A stretch of DNA of 14,450 nucleotides from CAZLAK01 sp964557545 (GCA_964557545.1 CAZLAK010000042.1:1-14450); one strand, 5' to 3'; numbered from the stretch's first letter, positions 6,201 to 13,360 are shown. The notes: a model not told the origin generated them from the letters alone. Made by a program: numbers and translations.

Positions 6201-8231
6201 ATACCCGGCAGCGTAACCATACCCGCCGGCTCGTCATCGGCAGATATTATAATAGCGCCGAAGGGTGATATGATTAATGAGTCCAGTGAAACCGTAATTA
6301 TTACCCTTTCGTCAAGCAGTTCCTATAAAATTGGCACCAATAACAGCGCCACTGTCACAATTATAGACAATGGCCAGGCAGCAGGCACTGTGGAGACTCC
6401 GGTATTTAACCCGGCGGGCGGGACGTACGCTGTGGCGCAGAGCGTAACAATAACCTGTGCTACAAGCGGCGCAACAATCCGGTACACCAAAGACGGTAGT
6501 GAGCCCACAGCATCATCGGCACAATACAGCGGACCAATACCAATAAGCACTACTACTACTTTAAAAGCCAAGGCTTTCAAGTCAGGTATGAAAGACAGCG
6601 CCACGGCCAGCGCGACGTATACAATAACTTCTGCAACAACTGAAAAAGCAACTGTAAGTGTAGAAGCAACCGTTCCCACAGCACCTGAATCGGGCAAAGA
6701 TAGCGGTATATTTACTATTACCAGAAGCGGTAACGACATAAGCAAATCGCTAACAGTGAGCTATAAAATAGAGGGGACAGCTGCCAAGGGCATAGACTAT
6801 ATCGTTTATCCCCCTGCTACTACAATAACCATACCTGCTGGTAAGACATCAACAAGTATAAGAATAACAGCAAAAGACAACCAAACTTATAATGGTAATA
6901 AATATGTTATCATGACCCTTCTGCCAGGTACTTCCTATACTATTACTAAAGATAAAGCCACAGTCACTATCTTGGACGATGAACTGCCAACACCCACTGG
7001 TTTGAAAGCCACGGTAGAAAATCCAAGTCAGGTTAAAAACAATAAAATTAACCTCTCATGGGATACCATCAATGCTACAGGGTGTCGGTATGAAATTTAC
7101 CGCAGTATGAATAATGGTAAATGGTGGGAACGCATAGCAACAGTGGATAAAAACTCATACCAGGACGCTAAGGGCTACAATAGCGAAAGTCTTTCGGCGC
7201 ATTACTCTTACTGGTATTGTGTTAGGGCGGTCGGCAGCAATGGTCAGAAGAGCGATTTTTCATCAGTAGTGTTTGTACTAGGGGTTCCTGAATTTGATAA
7301 CGTTTATGGAGGAAATGAAAAAGGGGAGAACTGGGTAATTAATGAAAGTGACATTGGCAGCAATAGCATAACAGTAAGGTGGCTTCCGGCAGTCCCGGTT
7401 GATGTAGAAAATGCTGTGAGAGGAATTTTAACTTACGAGCTTGTACGCAAGAAAGAAAGAGAGACCAGCTGGACGTCTTTAAAGAAACCCATAACCGGCA
7501 ATTCCTATTATGATACTAAAACGCAAAACTACAGCTATACAGACAAAAACAGCTTATCCCCATCGACTACCTATTACTACAAAGTAACAGCATATTATGA
7601 TGGAACGGCGCTACGTCCCAGAACAGCAGAAATCCCGGTGGGAAGCTCAGGAGGTTTCGGCAAGGAATCTGTCAAGGTTGATAATGGGAACATTGTCAGG
7701 TTCCACCCGTTTGATGAATGGGGCTGGACGTACCCAGTTAAGGCAACAACTAAGGCTGCAAAGATAACAACAACTCCTTCTGTAAAAGGTGGAATAATAC
7801 CTATCCAACTAGATCAACTGGCTCAACGTGCTGCTGAATTAACGAAACTTAATAAGCAAGTTATTGAAGCGCATTGGATAGCAGAAAACGGATGGAAAAT
7901 TCCTTGGCATTTTAATTTCGGAAATATTAGGTACTATGAAAAAGCTAAAAAAGAATATTATCCAAATATTATAGGTACATTTAATAGTAAAGGAGAGAAA
8001 CATGATAAACCAATTAATGGTGAATTTGCTATTTATAAAGATGCCGACAGTGGGCTTATGGGATATGTAAACCTGATGAATTTAGATTCTAACTATAAAG
8101 GTATTAGGGATACTATAGGTAAATCACCAGAAGAACAAATTACGGCAATAAGTAAAAGCCCATGGTGTGCGGGCGGGTATACTACGTTGTTAAGTATTTA
8201 TAAATCAGTCCTAAATTCGGTAATTAAATAA
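3216..8231 (+). CDS. Giant secreted modular peptidoglycan hydrolase: NlpC/P60-like plus glucosaminidase-like domains
   Basis: This 1671-residue protein starts at an ATG seven bases after AAAGGAGG. A signal peptide (1-30, cleavage near YACA/AV) indicates Sec export. Residues 33-239 and 240-446 are near-identical modules, each an Fn3-like sheet plus a Big_5-like sheet (TSPANNAVNVPVNSSITVNF). Residues ~590-745 form an NlpC/P60-like peptidase with Cys621 in DCYGFVRQVW, His701 in WHGGIYAG and polar His714/Asp718. Next come Big_2 (~748-830), an Fn3-like domain (~834-937), Calx-beta (~941-1053), a chitobiase C-terminal-like module (~1058-1138), a second Calx-beta (~1143-1255) and two Fn3 domains (~1257-1480). 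The C-terminus (~1520-1671) resembles glucosaminidase-type lytic domains: Glu1557 in HWIAENGW, then FNFGNI, FAIYKDADSGLMGYV and SPWCAGGYTTLL. Peptide and glycan cleavage of cell wall is inferred. No LPXTG or S-layer anchor is visible. The gene stands alone, divergent from the two-component system. Confidence 0.85.
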   Translation: MRSINKLFILFASIFLFSGILLYNSSYACAAVNLSKPVITAPTSSTITKGNVTVSWNSVSGAVKYFIGLRDVTTGESGPLLISPIEVRSTSYTISSSYFTEGHKYKVWVGAAASASATPDEAPGSIIYFTITKPADTTAPAVTSTSPANNAVNVPVNSSITVNFSENIVQGNYFNNITVKRSDNTSVTIYSTLSSGKLTITRSGNWEYNTKYTVTIPAGAVKDAAGNGCQAYTFVFTTVNLDKPVITAPTSSTITKGNVTVSWNSVSGAVKYFIGLRDVTTGESGPLLISPIEVRSTSYTISSSYFTEGHKYKVWVGAAASASATPDEAPGSIIYFTITKPADTTAPAVTSTSPANNAVNVPVNSSITVNFSENIVQGNYFNNITVKRSDNTSVTIYSTLSSGKLTITRSGNWEYNTKYTVTIPAGAVKDAAGNGCQAYTFVFTTVANIPKITNDDWNVIYNSTQDIVEAIVNLGYKQAPPGSPNIYMLVKDANGNLVFKGDDYTKLQWNNPKAPANYPNRYYESWAGVDNTSTLKGLHLTRGATYTFGIKFGDQVLWGTNGKGVYTIPLKLSLSSTIQKNIDRLISEGNYGAVLQEKVRQRADGIMEFNRPYKFDGVSDCYGFVRQVWNPILADGSIHSEDFNKDYNNNSKKLERINITGGLPVASYPDSDWVKITNLNDLCIGDVLATHQGHKWGGDWHGGIYAGKDVNGNHLVWDCSSSKNGAYKRGFYSGFKYYYKPIHDVLAKSISPTGVCLNKTSTTIGVGSSEVLTATVIPANATSKTVTWKSSNTNVATVDQSGKVTGVSAGIATITVTTVDGNKTATCTVTVTAPLPAPAIKEPANNSELSLGEFLAVKWNSVSGASKFKIKASDVTNLQDLKQDGIQVFEKILDSANVTSFNIPGSYFQAGKKYRVGVVAIGPDGKEGYWGVAIITFKPSVTLPAVSIAATDPNASEGGTDTGKFTISRTGSTSTALTVNFTVGGTATNGTDYNTIPGSVTIPAGSSSADIIIAPKGDMINESSETVIITLSSSSSYKIGTNNSATVTIIDNGQAAGTVETPVFNPAGGTYAVAQSVTITCATSGATIRYTKDGSEPTASSAQYSGPIPISTTTTLKAKAFKSGMKDSATASATYTITSATTEKATVSVEATVPTAPESGKDSGIFTITRSGNDISKSLTVSYKIEGTAAKGIDYIVYPPATTITIPAGKTSTSIRITAKDNQTYNGNKYVIMTLLPGTSYTITKDKATVTILDDELPTPTGLKATVENPSQVKNNKINLSWDTINATGCRYEIYRSMNNGKWWERIATVDKNSYQDAKGYNSESLSAHYSYWYCVRAVGSNGQKSDFSSVVFVLGVPEFDNVYGGNEKGENWVINESDIGSNSITVRWLPAVPVDVENAVRGILTYELVRKKERETSWTSLKKPITGNSYYDTKTQNYSYTDKNSLSPSTTYYYKVTAYYDGTALRPRTAEIPVGSSGGFGKESVKVDNGNIVRFHPFDEWGWTYPVKATTKAAKITTTPSVKGGIIPIQLDQLAQRAAELTKLNKQVIEAHWIAENGWKIPWHFNFGNIRYYEKAKKEYYPNIIGTFNSKGEKHDKPINGEFAIYKDADSGLMGYVNLMNLDSNYKGIRDTIGKSPEEQITAISKSPWCAGGYTTLLSIYKSVLNSVIK
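3312..3932 (+). repeat. Tandem coding repeat, copy 1 (207 codons)
   Basis: This is the first of two adjacent 621-bp units in the giant hydrolase gene. It encodes an Fn3-like sheet (PVITAPTSSTITKGNVTVSW onward) and a Big_5-like sheet (TSPANNAVNVPVNSSITVNF to FVFTTV). By direct comparison, bases 3348-3883 are identical to 3969-4504 in copy 2, and differences occur only in the ~35 bases at the 5' edge and ~50 bases at the 3' edge. Confidence 0.95.
3933..4553 (+). repeat. Tandem coding repeat, copy 2 (207 codons)
   Basis: This is the second unit, directly abutting the first and in frame. The only amino-acid difference is at the start (NLDKP instead of NLSKP); all other base differences are silent and confined to the edges (for example GATGCT/GACGCG and CTTTGTATTC/TTTTGTGTTT near the 3' edge). 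The 536-bp perfect core points to very recent duplication or gene conversion. Confidence 0.95.
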
Positions 8232-8379
8232 TATTGATATCAGTGCGAAAACATATTTTAAACATCAAATCATTTTCGAGTAAAATTTGAGTAGAGGTAA
8301 CAGGATGCATTAGAGGAATAAGTTGGTTAGAGATACCGTGGTGATGGTTTAGAGAGAGGGTTGAGGTACAGAAGAAAGA
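8232..8379. other. Intergenic region after the hydrolase gene, no gene seen
   Basis: The sequence is AT-rich up to about 8290 and then shifts to the purine-rich left flank of the ISLre2 element. I see no convincing hairpin-plus-T terminator and no reading frame with a start and ribosome binding site. The exact IS boundary cannot be set because no clean terminal inverted repeat is visible. Confidence 0.4.
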
Positions 8380-8447
8380 GAGAGAGGTCCTGTCCTCGGA
8401 AGGTAGCGGTGACCAAACACACCTAACCCAGGAGGAGGATCTCTCTC
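8380..8447 (+). promoter_or_regulatory. Inverted repeat masking the transposase ribosome binding site
   Basis: GAGAGAGGTCCT (8380-8391) can pair over all 12 positions with AGGATCTCTCTC (8436-8447), including one G-U pair in RNA. The right arm ends exactly one base before the ATG at 8448 and covers part of the GGAGGAGG ribosome binding site (8431-8438). The loop is 44 bases. A transcript starting outside the element would carry both arms and hide the start. This is a known way of limiting transposase translation from external promoters in other IS families. Confidence 0.45.
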
Positions 8448-9605
8448 ATGGAAACCTTGCTGGCCGCGATTAGCGATGGAACGAAGTGGAGTTTTCGCAA
8501 GCCGGAGAAGCTGGTTTTTGCGATTGTGGTGGAAATAACTCGTTGCGAACTGGTCGAAATCCTGGATATGCTGGACGAATATTTGATGGTTCACCGGGAC
8601 AGCCAGCGGTACCGATTAAGGGCCCACAAGAAGCGGACCCTGGAAACCATGTTCGGCCCCATTCACCTTTAGACAGCGCTATTACTGGGACACCAAAGAG
8701 CGCAAGCGGGTCTACCTGCTAGACGAACAACTGGGTCTGGGCAAACGGGACCACGTGAGCCGGTACTGAACGGACTGGCCATTTGAATTAAGCTACCAGG
8801 GGGGAGTTCGTACCGGGACGCGCGCGACCGCCTGGAGGACCTTTACGGCTACCCTATTATGCCAGCCTGGCACGTGAAGGGTGGGCCGTACTGGATGATA
8901 GGCGTGCGGGGGAAATTGAGCCGGGAATACACCGATTTAGACAAGGCCCAGATCATCATCAACGGAGATGCCGCCAACTGGATCATAGCGGGCCTGGAAC
9001 ACTTCGCCCGGGCCATCTAACAGTACGACCGCTTCCACATCACACGGGACCTGCGGCGGGCCTTGGCGGGTCAGCGGGAACGGTTTCAAGCGGCCAGGGA
9101 GGCACTCCAAGCGCCGGACCTGCCGGCGTTATTGAGGGAACTGGACCTGGCACTGAAAGAGGAAAAACTCCCCCGGCGCCGGGAAAAGATCGTGGAGCTG
9201 CGCCAGCGCATCACCCGCTGCTGGGAATACATCCGCGACTATCGGGAGCAGCTGGGAGAGGCGGCCGACCCCTCCTGGCAGGCCGTGGGGAGTGGTGAGG
9301 CCCACATTTCGCTCTTTGGGAACCGCCTTACGGGACACGGGCGGGCGTGGGGCAGCGGTCTGGAGGGTATGCTGACGGCCCTGTGCCATTACCTACAGGG
9401 GGACCTGAGACCGGCACTGCAGGAGCTCTGGCCGGGCACCAAGGAACCTGTGGTGCGTCAGGTGGTAGAGAGCGCGGCCTCCTACCTGCCGCGGCGGGAG
9501 GCTCGCTCGTACGCCTTGGGCGTCAGGCAGGGCCGACTGCCCCTGCTGGGACGGGGCGACCACGGCACGGGTCATATCCTGCGCCGTATCCTGGAGCTAC
9601 GATAG
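8448..9605 (+). pseudogene. Decayed ISLre2-family (UPF0236-type) transposase
   Basis: The intact frame starts at ATG 8448 after GGAGGAGG and reads the familiar ISLre2 start (KLVFAIVVEITRCELVEIL, SQRYRLRAHKKRTLETMFG). It stops at TAG 8670-8672. The homology continues one frame over as RYYWDTKERKRVYLLDEQLG. Around 8750-8820 several small indels follow: the expected SPVLNGLAIELSYQGGSYRD can be rebuilt only by adding and removing single bases. The downstream frame reads SYRDARDRLEDLYGYPIMPA, then IIINGDAANWI, an in-frame TAA (9018-9020) and QYDRFHITRDLRRALAGQRE, and runs to TAG near 9603. At least four frame changes and one nonsense codon make the gene dead. The rebuilt length (~390 residues) is shorter than the ~450 I recall for the family, so the C-terminus may also be cut. 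Confidence 0.85.
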
Positions 9606-9763
9606 CGCCGCGGATAAAAGGGGGATAGAGACCGCAGTTCAGTGACCCAAAATGGTTTAGAAGACCCAGTGGGTTCTTCCCCCTGAGACGGAATTTTTGT
9701 CCTACGCATTGGTTCAATTTGGGTGTTGCTTTCGGGACAGGACCTGGTAGAAAAAACCACCCA
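9606..9763. other. ISLre2 right flank, no gene seen
   Basis: This short stretch follows the broken transposase. I see no coding frame with a start and no clear inverted repeat partner of the left flank. A similar motif (TGGTTTAGA) occurs here near 9653 and upstream near 8346, but in direct rather than inverted orientation. Confidence 0.3.
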
Positions 9764-9945
9764 CTATCGCTTGACTCGCTCGGTGCCGGCGAGGGAATGT
9801 TCTGTTGGAGATCTTCCCTTTATGATCAGTTCACCGGCAGAATTGAGCGCCACTTCTTTCAGTGGTTCGTCAGGTACGGGAAGAGGGGTGCCCAATAAAC
9901 CGATTCGCTCCGGTTCAATAGCGTTTTTTTTAAACCCGCGGCGTG
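9764..9945 (-). pseudogene. Out-of-frame continuation of the helix-turn-helix gene
   Basis: Just past the stop of the helix-turn-helix gene, a second minus-strand frame reads GFKKNAIEPERIGLLGTPLP, then VPDEPLKEVALNSAGELIIK, ending GTERVKR. It looks protein-like and starts right where the other frame ends, at GGGTTTAAAAAAAAC. Removing one G before TTT would fuse HGLHTPR to FKKNAIEPER. I infer a frameshift in a once longer protein. No DDE domain is visible in this piece. Confidence 0.4.
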
Positions 9946-10370
9946 TGCAGCCCATGTTTAATGAGGATATGCTCGACGGTCTTGGCGCTGATGTTTAATT
10001 CGGCACCTTGTAGGGAATATTCTTCTTTCAGGGCCGCGTATACCTGCGGGACTTTGTATTTGGGGTTTTCCTTTTTGATCCGGACGATGGTCTCTTCCAG
10101 CTCCGGCGTTAGCTTCCTTGGGCCTTTAGGTCCCGCCGGTTTATCCAATAACCCGGCCATGCCCTCTTTTTCAAAACGGGCCTTGGTGTCGTAAAAGGTT
10201 TTCCGGGTGTAGCCGAACTCACTACATACCTTGACCACCGGCTTTTTGGTGGTGGCTTCCAGGCGCAGCATCTCGTATTTTACCTGGGCGCTGTCGCTCT
10301 CTTTGAAAAATTTATTCTGGGCCAGTTCTGGCGGAAAATGACCCATCGCCGGCATCTGTCTCACTTCCAT
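9930..10370 (-). CDS. Helix-turn-helix protein, IS481-type transposase N-terminal region (probably frameshifted)
   Basis: This 146-residue product starts at ATG 10370. It has two helix-turn-helix units: residues ~25-75, around VKVCSEFGYTRKTFYDTKAR, and ~80-146, a winged-helix HTH_32-like region (KLTPELEETIVRIKKENPKY ... NISAKTVEHILIKHGLHTPR). This pair is the DNA-binding half of IS481/IS3-type transposases, where a DDE integrase domain normally follows. Here the frame ends with RV-stop at a TTTAAAAAAAA tract and protein-like sequence continues in another frame for ~60 codons, with no catalytic domain. The ribosome binding site is weak. It is either a remnant of a transposase or a small DNA-binding protein with a recent frameshift. 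Confidence 0.6.
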   Translation of the reverse strand: MEVRQMPAMGHFPPELAQNKFFKESDSAQVKYEMLRLEATTKKPVVKVCSEFGYTRKTFYDTKARFEKEGMAGLLDKPAGPKGPRKLTPELEETIVRIKKENPKYKVPQVYAALKEEYSLQGAELNISAKTVEHILIKHGLHTPRV

Positions 10371-10786
10371 GGTAATCTGTTATTATTTTACCACAGAAAG
10401 GAGGCTATGTTAGTTATTGTCTATTGTGAGTAAAAATATTTTTCCTGCTTGGCCTGTTTTGGTCAATAGATTTAGGCTTTGCCTAAAATGTACTTTTCAA
10501 GGAGCAACAGCAAGTTAGGTTTTGCAGCTGATTGGTGGACATATACTTAGTTACATAAGTAGTGTCTTTTACCTTTACTTTAAGTATTTTTAAGTATTTT
10601 CACAATCCTGGTTGTCTATTTTTTGTGTCTTAGAAATTACTGTACCAGAATATGTTAACTGGTGATACATGTCAACAACATGGAAACAGTAGCATTAGTT
10701 GGTATGCGTTTCCGGTAGGAGGAAACCCTTCCGGGAAAGAATAGTGGAACACGCACCATTTCCAAGAAGGGGAGGTCCTTCACATA
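10371..10786. other. AT-rich intergenic stretch between mobile-element remnants
   Basis: No reading frame with a credible start was found. AAAGGAGG (10398-10405) is followed after two bases by an ATG that opens only eight codons. A 10-base direct repeat TTTAAGTATT occurs twice near 10580-10600. Near 10708-10726 GTTTCC and GGAAAC form a 6-bp hairpin with a 7-base loop, overlapping TTTCCGG/CCGGGAAA, which may be part of the left end of the following ISL3 element. None of this is decisive. Confidence 0.35.
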
Positions 10787-12074
10787 GTTGATACCGCACC
10801 CTGTTTGCCTCGGCCCTGGGCTTGACGCCACCCTGGGAGGTCGTTGAGGTCCGGTTCTCGTCGGAAGAGCATCGGTTGGATATCTGGGTGGACTTTTCGC
10901 CTGGCAGCACCTTTGCCTGCCCGGTCTGCAGCTGTGCCGGTGCTAAGGTTTATGAGAGCGAGGAGGAGACCTGGCGGCACCTGAACTTCTTCCAGTACCG
11001 TACCTATCTTTACGCGCGAGTACCCAGGGTGGAGTGCCCTCGTGGCTGCGAATGAGACAGGTGCGGGTGCCCTGGGATAGACCAAGGAGCGAGTTCACCC
11101 TGGACTTTGAGGGTTTGAGGGTTTGATCATGCTGCTCGCCCAGGACATGCCGGTGAAGGCTATTGCCAAACTGGTGGGAGAGCAAAACACCAGGATCTGG
11201 CGCATCCTCCACCACTACGTGGAAGAGGCTCGCGCCAAGCAGGATTACTCCCAGGTCCGGCGCGTCGGTGTGGACGAAACAGTAGCCAAAAGAGGCCACA
11301 ACTACATCAGCCTCTTCGTCGACCTGGACGCGCCGCAGCTGCTCTTCGCCACGCCGGGCAAAGGGAGCGACACCCTGGCCGCCTTCAGCGAGGACCTGCA
11401 GGCCCACCGCGGCCGGCCCGAGAACATCGAGACCGTGTGCTGCGACCTGTCCCCGGCCTACATCGCCGGCGTGAAGGTCTTCTTTTCCCGGGCCAAGCTG
11501 GTGTTCGACCGCTTCCACGTCATGAAGATCATCAACAACGCCGTGGACGAGGTGCGCTGCGACGAGAGCAAGGAGAGCGCTCTGCTGAAAAAGACCCGCT
11601 ACCTGTGGCTCAAGAATCCTTCCAATCTCACGGCCAAACAGCGCAAGAAGCTGGAAGAGCCTGAAATACCAGCACCTGGACACGGTACGGGCGTACAACC
11701 TCAAGTTGTCCTTTCAGGACTTCTTCACCCAACCGAACCGAACTGCCGGCGAAGAATTCCTGAAGCGCTGGTACTACTGGGCCACGCACTCAAAGCTGGT
11801 GCCCATGATCCAGGCTGCCTACGCCATCAAGGACCACTGGGAGGGTATCCTGAATTGGTTCGAGTTCCGCGTGAGCAACGGCATCCTGGAGGGGATTAAC
11901 AGCCTCATCCAGGCGGCCAAGGCCAGGGCGAGAGGCTACCACAGCGTCAAGACTTTGATCACAATGACTTACATCATTGGAGCCGTCTTGACTATGGCTT
12001 ACCTAAATACTGTCTCTGTTAACAAGCAGTCCCAAAGCTACCCACACAAAATAGCGAGGAAACATTTTTCATAG
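10787..12074 (+). pseudogene. Decayed ISL3-family transposase
   Basis: Reading across frames gives a near-complete ISL3 transposase. The N-terminal part is TLFASALGLTPPWEVVEVRF, then a zinc-binding FACPVCSCAG...VECPRGC. The DDE core has GVDETVAKRGHNYI (first Asp), TVCCDLSPAYIAGV (second Asp) and FDRFHVMKIINNAVDEVR; the C-terminal NGILEGINSLIQAAKARARG carries the Glu. It is broken in at least three places: a missing base at GGCTGCGAATGAGA (stop at 11053-11055), an 8-bp tandem duplication AGGGTTTG (11110-11117 and 11118-11125), and a frame change near 11657-11661 where KKLEE should run into LKYQHLDTVRAYNLKL. The start also seems lost, as no start codon is in frame between the TGA at 10789-10791 and the domain. 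The last frame ends at TAG 12072-12074 after KIARKHFS. Confidence 0.87.
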
Positions 12075-12088
12075 GTGAGAGGACGGGG

Positions 12089-12104
12089 GGGGGTAGCTGC
12101 CCCC
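12089..12104. repeat. G5/C5 hairpin just after the ISL3 remnant
   Basis: A G9 run (12085-12093) is followed by TAGCTG and five C, so GGGGGT pairs with GCCCCC (one T-G pair) around the loop AGCT. No T tract follows, so it is not an ordinary intrinsic terminator. It lies 11 bases after the transposase stop and may belong to the IS end. Confidence 0.35.
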
Positions 12105-12164
12105 TCCTACTCGATTTTCGGCTTCGTTTCTGGTGTTCTGCGGTGGCGAAAGGGGAAACACAAG

Positions 12165-12368
12165 ATGAACGTCCAGGTAGAATATTCCTCCAAGAAGAAA
12201 TCTGACTTCGACTACGAAGCAAGGTTGCTTGTCAACGCCGCGATAAGGCTGGCGATAAAAGAAGGTAAGCTACCCCCCGAGGCGGTCAAGTTTCTCAAAG
12301 ACCCAAAGCGGGGTCTTACGTTTGCCGTTCTCCCAGCACATAATGGGGTCCCTGCTGACACCCAGTAG
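12165..12368 (+). CDS. Small protein of unknown function
   Basis: ATG 12165 is preceded by GCGAAAGGGGAAACACAAG, an acceptable ribosome binding site, and opens 67 codons. The frame also extends upstream, but that part reads through the G-rich IS end and is not credible. The first ~45 residues look like a real, charged protein (SSKKKSDFDYEARLLVNAAI, then RLAIKEGKLPPEAVKFLKD). The last ~25 (FAVLPAHNGVPADTQ) are antisense to the second helix-turn-helix of the convergent XRE gene, with a 99-bp overlap. This suggests that the original C-terminus was replaced by rearrangement. I do not recognise the family. Small proteins of this kind next to XRE regulators are often part of integrated or toxin-antitoxin-like modules, but nothing in the sequence proves it. 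Confidence 0.45.
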   Translation: MNVQVEYSSKKKSDFDYEARLLVNAAIRLAIKEGKLPPEAVKFLKDPKRGLTFAVLPAHNGVPADTQ

Positions 12369-12680
12369 GGAAGCCAGTTTGCGCTGGCTCAGGTTTTTTG
12401 CTGCTCTCAAGAGCCGCAGTCTGTTGTTGCCGGCCTGAGGGCCGCAGAAATATTCCAGGGGGAGGTTGTAGAACCTGGCCAGCGTCCCCAGCTTCATGAT
12501 TGTAGGCCTGACGATGTCCTTTCCCCACCTGGACAGCGAGCCCGCGTTGGTCCCCACGGCCCTGGCCACCTCTTTGAGCGTCAGGCCCATTGCCATCCTT
12601 GCCCGGGCCAGCCTGCCGCCGAGGGTGTCTTCAGATGGGAGTTTCTGCCGTCTGGAGATGCCTGTCGAAAACAGTAATGT
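12270..12680 (-). pseudogene. XRE-type regulator with two helix-turn-helix domains, start missing
   Basis: The minus-strand frame reads a first Cro/CI-like helix-turn-helix (GRLARARMAMGLTLKEVARA, VGTNAGSLSRWGKDIVRP), a linker LGTLARFYNLPLEYF, and a second one (LRAAKNLSQRKLASLLGVSR, then PIMCWENGKRKTP), ending LDRLGG at TAG 12270-12272. The first helix starts upstream of the only internal ATG (12594-12596). No ATG, GTG or TTG lies in frame between it and about 12690, where the plus strand becomes comM coding sequence. The frame's ATG at 12749 is antisense to comM and is an artefact. So the 5' end appears to have been removed by the same event that cut comM. The family binds short operators as a dimer; whether this copy is expressed is doubtful. 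Confidence 0.6.
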
Positions 12681-12689
12681 TCGCGATTT

Positions 12690-13209
12690 ACTGATAAACC
12701 CCTGCCCCTGCGGCTTTTGGGGTGACCGGGAACGGCAGTGCACCTGCACGCCCCACCAGGTGCGCCGTTACCTGGGCCGGCTCTCCGGGCCGCTGTTGGA
12801 CCGCATTGACATTTGCGTGGAGGTGCCGCGCCTTACCTTTGCCGAGTTGTCCGGGGCCGGGTCGGGGGAGTGCTCGGTTAAGATCAGGGAAAGGGTAGAG
12901 AAGGCCCGCCAACTCCAGCGCCAGCGCTTCACAGGCCACTTGCCTAAAACTGCCGCTGGCCGGCAGATCTACTGCAATGCCCAGATGGGGAGCAGGGAAT
13001 TGCGCGCTTTTTGCCGCCTAACCAAAGATGCCTCCTCCCTCTTGAGGGAAGCTTACGCCCGCCTGGGCTTGAGCGCCCGCTCGCACGATAAAGTTTTAAA
13101 AGTGGCCAGGACGGTGGCCGATTTGGAAGGGTCAGAAGAGATTGGGGCCCAGCACGTGGCCGAAGCTCTTCACTACAGGGGGGTTGAAGCGTGCTTGGGG
13201 CTTTTTTAG
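12690..13209 (+). pseudogene. comM: C-terminal fragment of a ComM/YifB-type Mg-chelatase-like AAA+ ATPase
   Basis: From NPCPCGFWGDRERQCTCTPH (Asn codon 12697-12699) to the stop at 13207-13209 the frame matches the last third of ComM/YifB. The Cys-rich sensor-1 region and VRRYLGRLSGPLLDRIDI (arginine-finger area) are followed by VEVPRLTFAEL, a basic helix (EKARQLQRQRF), NAQM.SRELRAFC, and sensor 2 with LGLSARSHDKVLKVARTVAD. Full-length proteins have ~500 residues with an N-terminal Lon-like fold and Walker A/B motifs; about 330 residues including both Walker motifs are missing. Just before NPCPCG the residues NVRDLLI do not fit the usual FMLVAAMNPCPCG, so the break is at about 12680-12696. ComM-type ATPases are branch-migration helicases in natural transformation. 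This fragment cannot bind ATP. Confidence 0.8.
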
Positions 13210-13360
13210 GGGTGACCAACACTGCTTTAGTCAAGTTCCTCGCAGGCCGCGCAAAAGTTCACGCCTGACCCATATTTTCAAAGCATTTTGACATTTTTAC
13301 CAGGAAAGAATTACCGTAATATTGACGGTTACCCCAAAATACCTTCCAGCCACAAAAAAG

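Noticed and set aside
3506..6745. Several minus-strand open frames inside the giant gene
   Set aside because: They are antisense shadows of a clearly coding, domain-rich plus-strand frame, and the pair at 3506 and 4127 is identical only because of the repeat.
8232..8300. Intrinsic terminator after the hydrolase gene
   Set aside because: No GC-rich stem followed by a T tract is present; only weak AT pairing.
10943..11704. 253-codon minus-strand frame
   Set aside because: It is antisense to the ISL3 DDE core, whose motifs are unmistakable; the reverse frame has no recognisable motif and is a GC-rich by-product.
12075..12164. N-terminal extension of the small gene at 12165
   Set aside because: It reads through the G9 run and IS end; the ribosome binding site and protein-like sequence begin at 12165.
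12496..12689. N-terminal extension of the comM frame
   Set aside because: Before NPCPCG it is antisense to the XRE helix-turn-helix and shows no ComM-like residues or Walker motifs.
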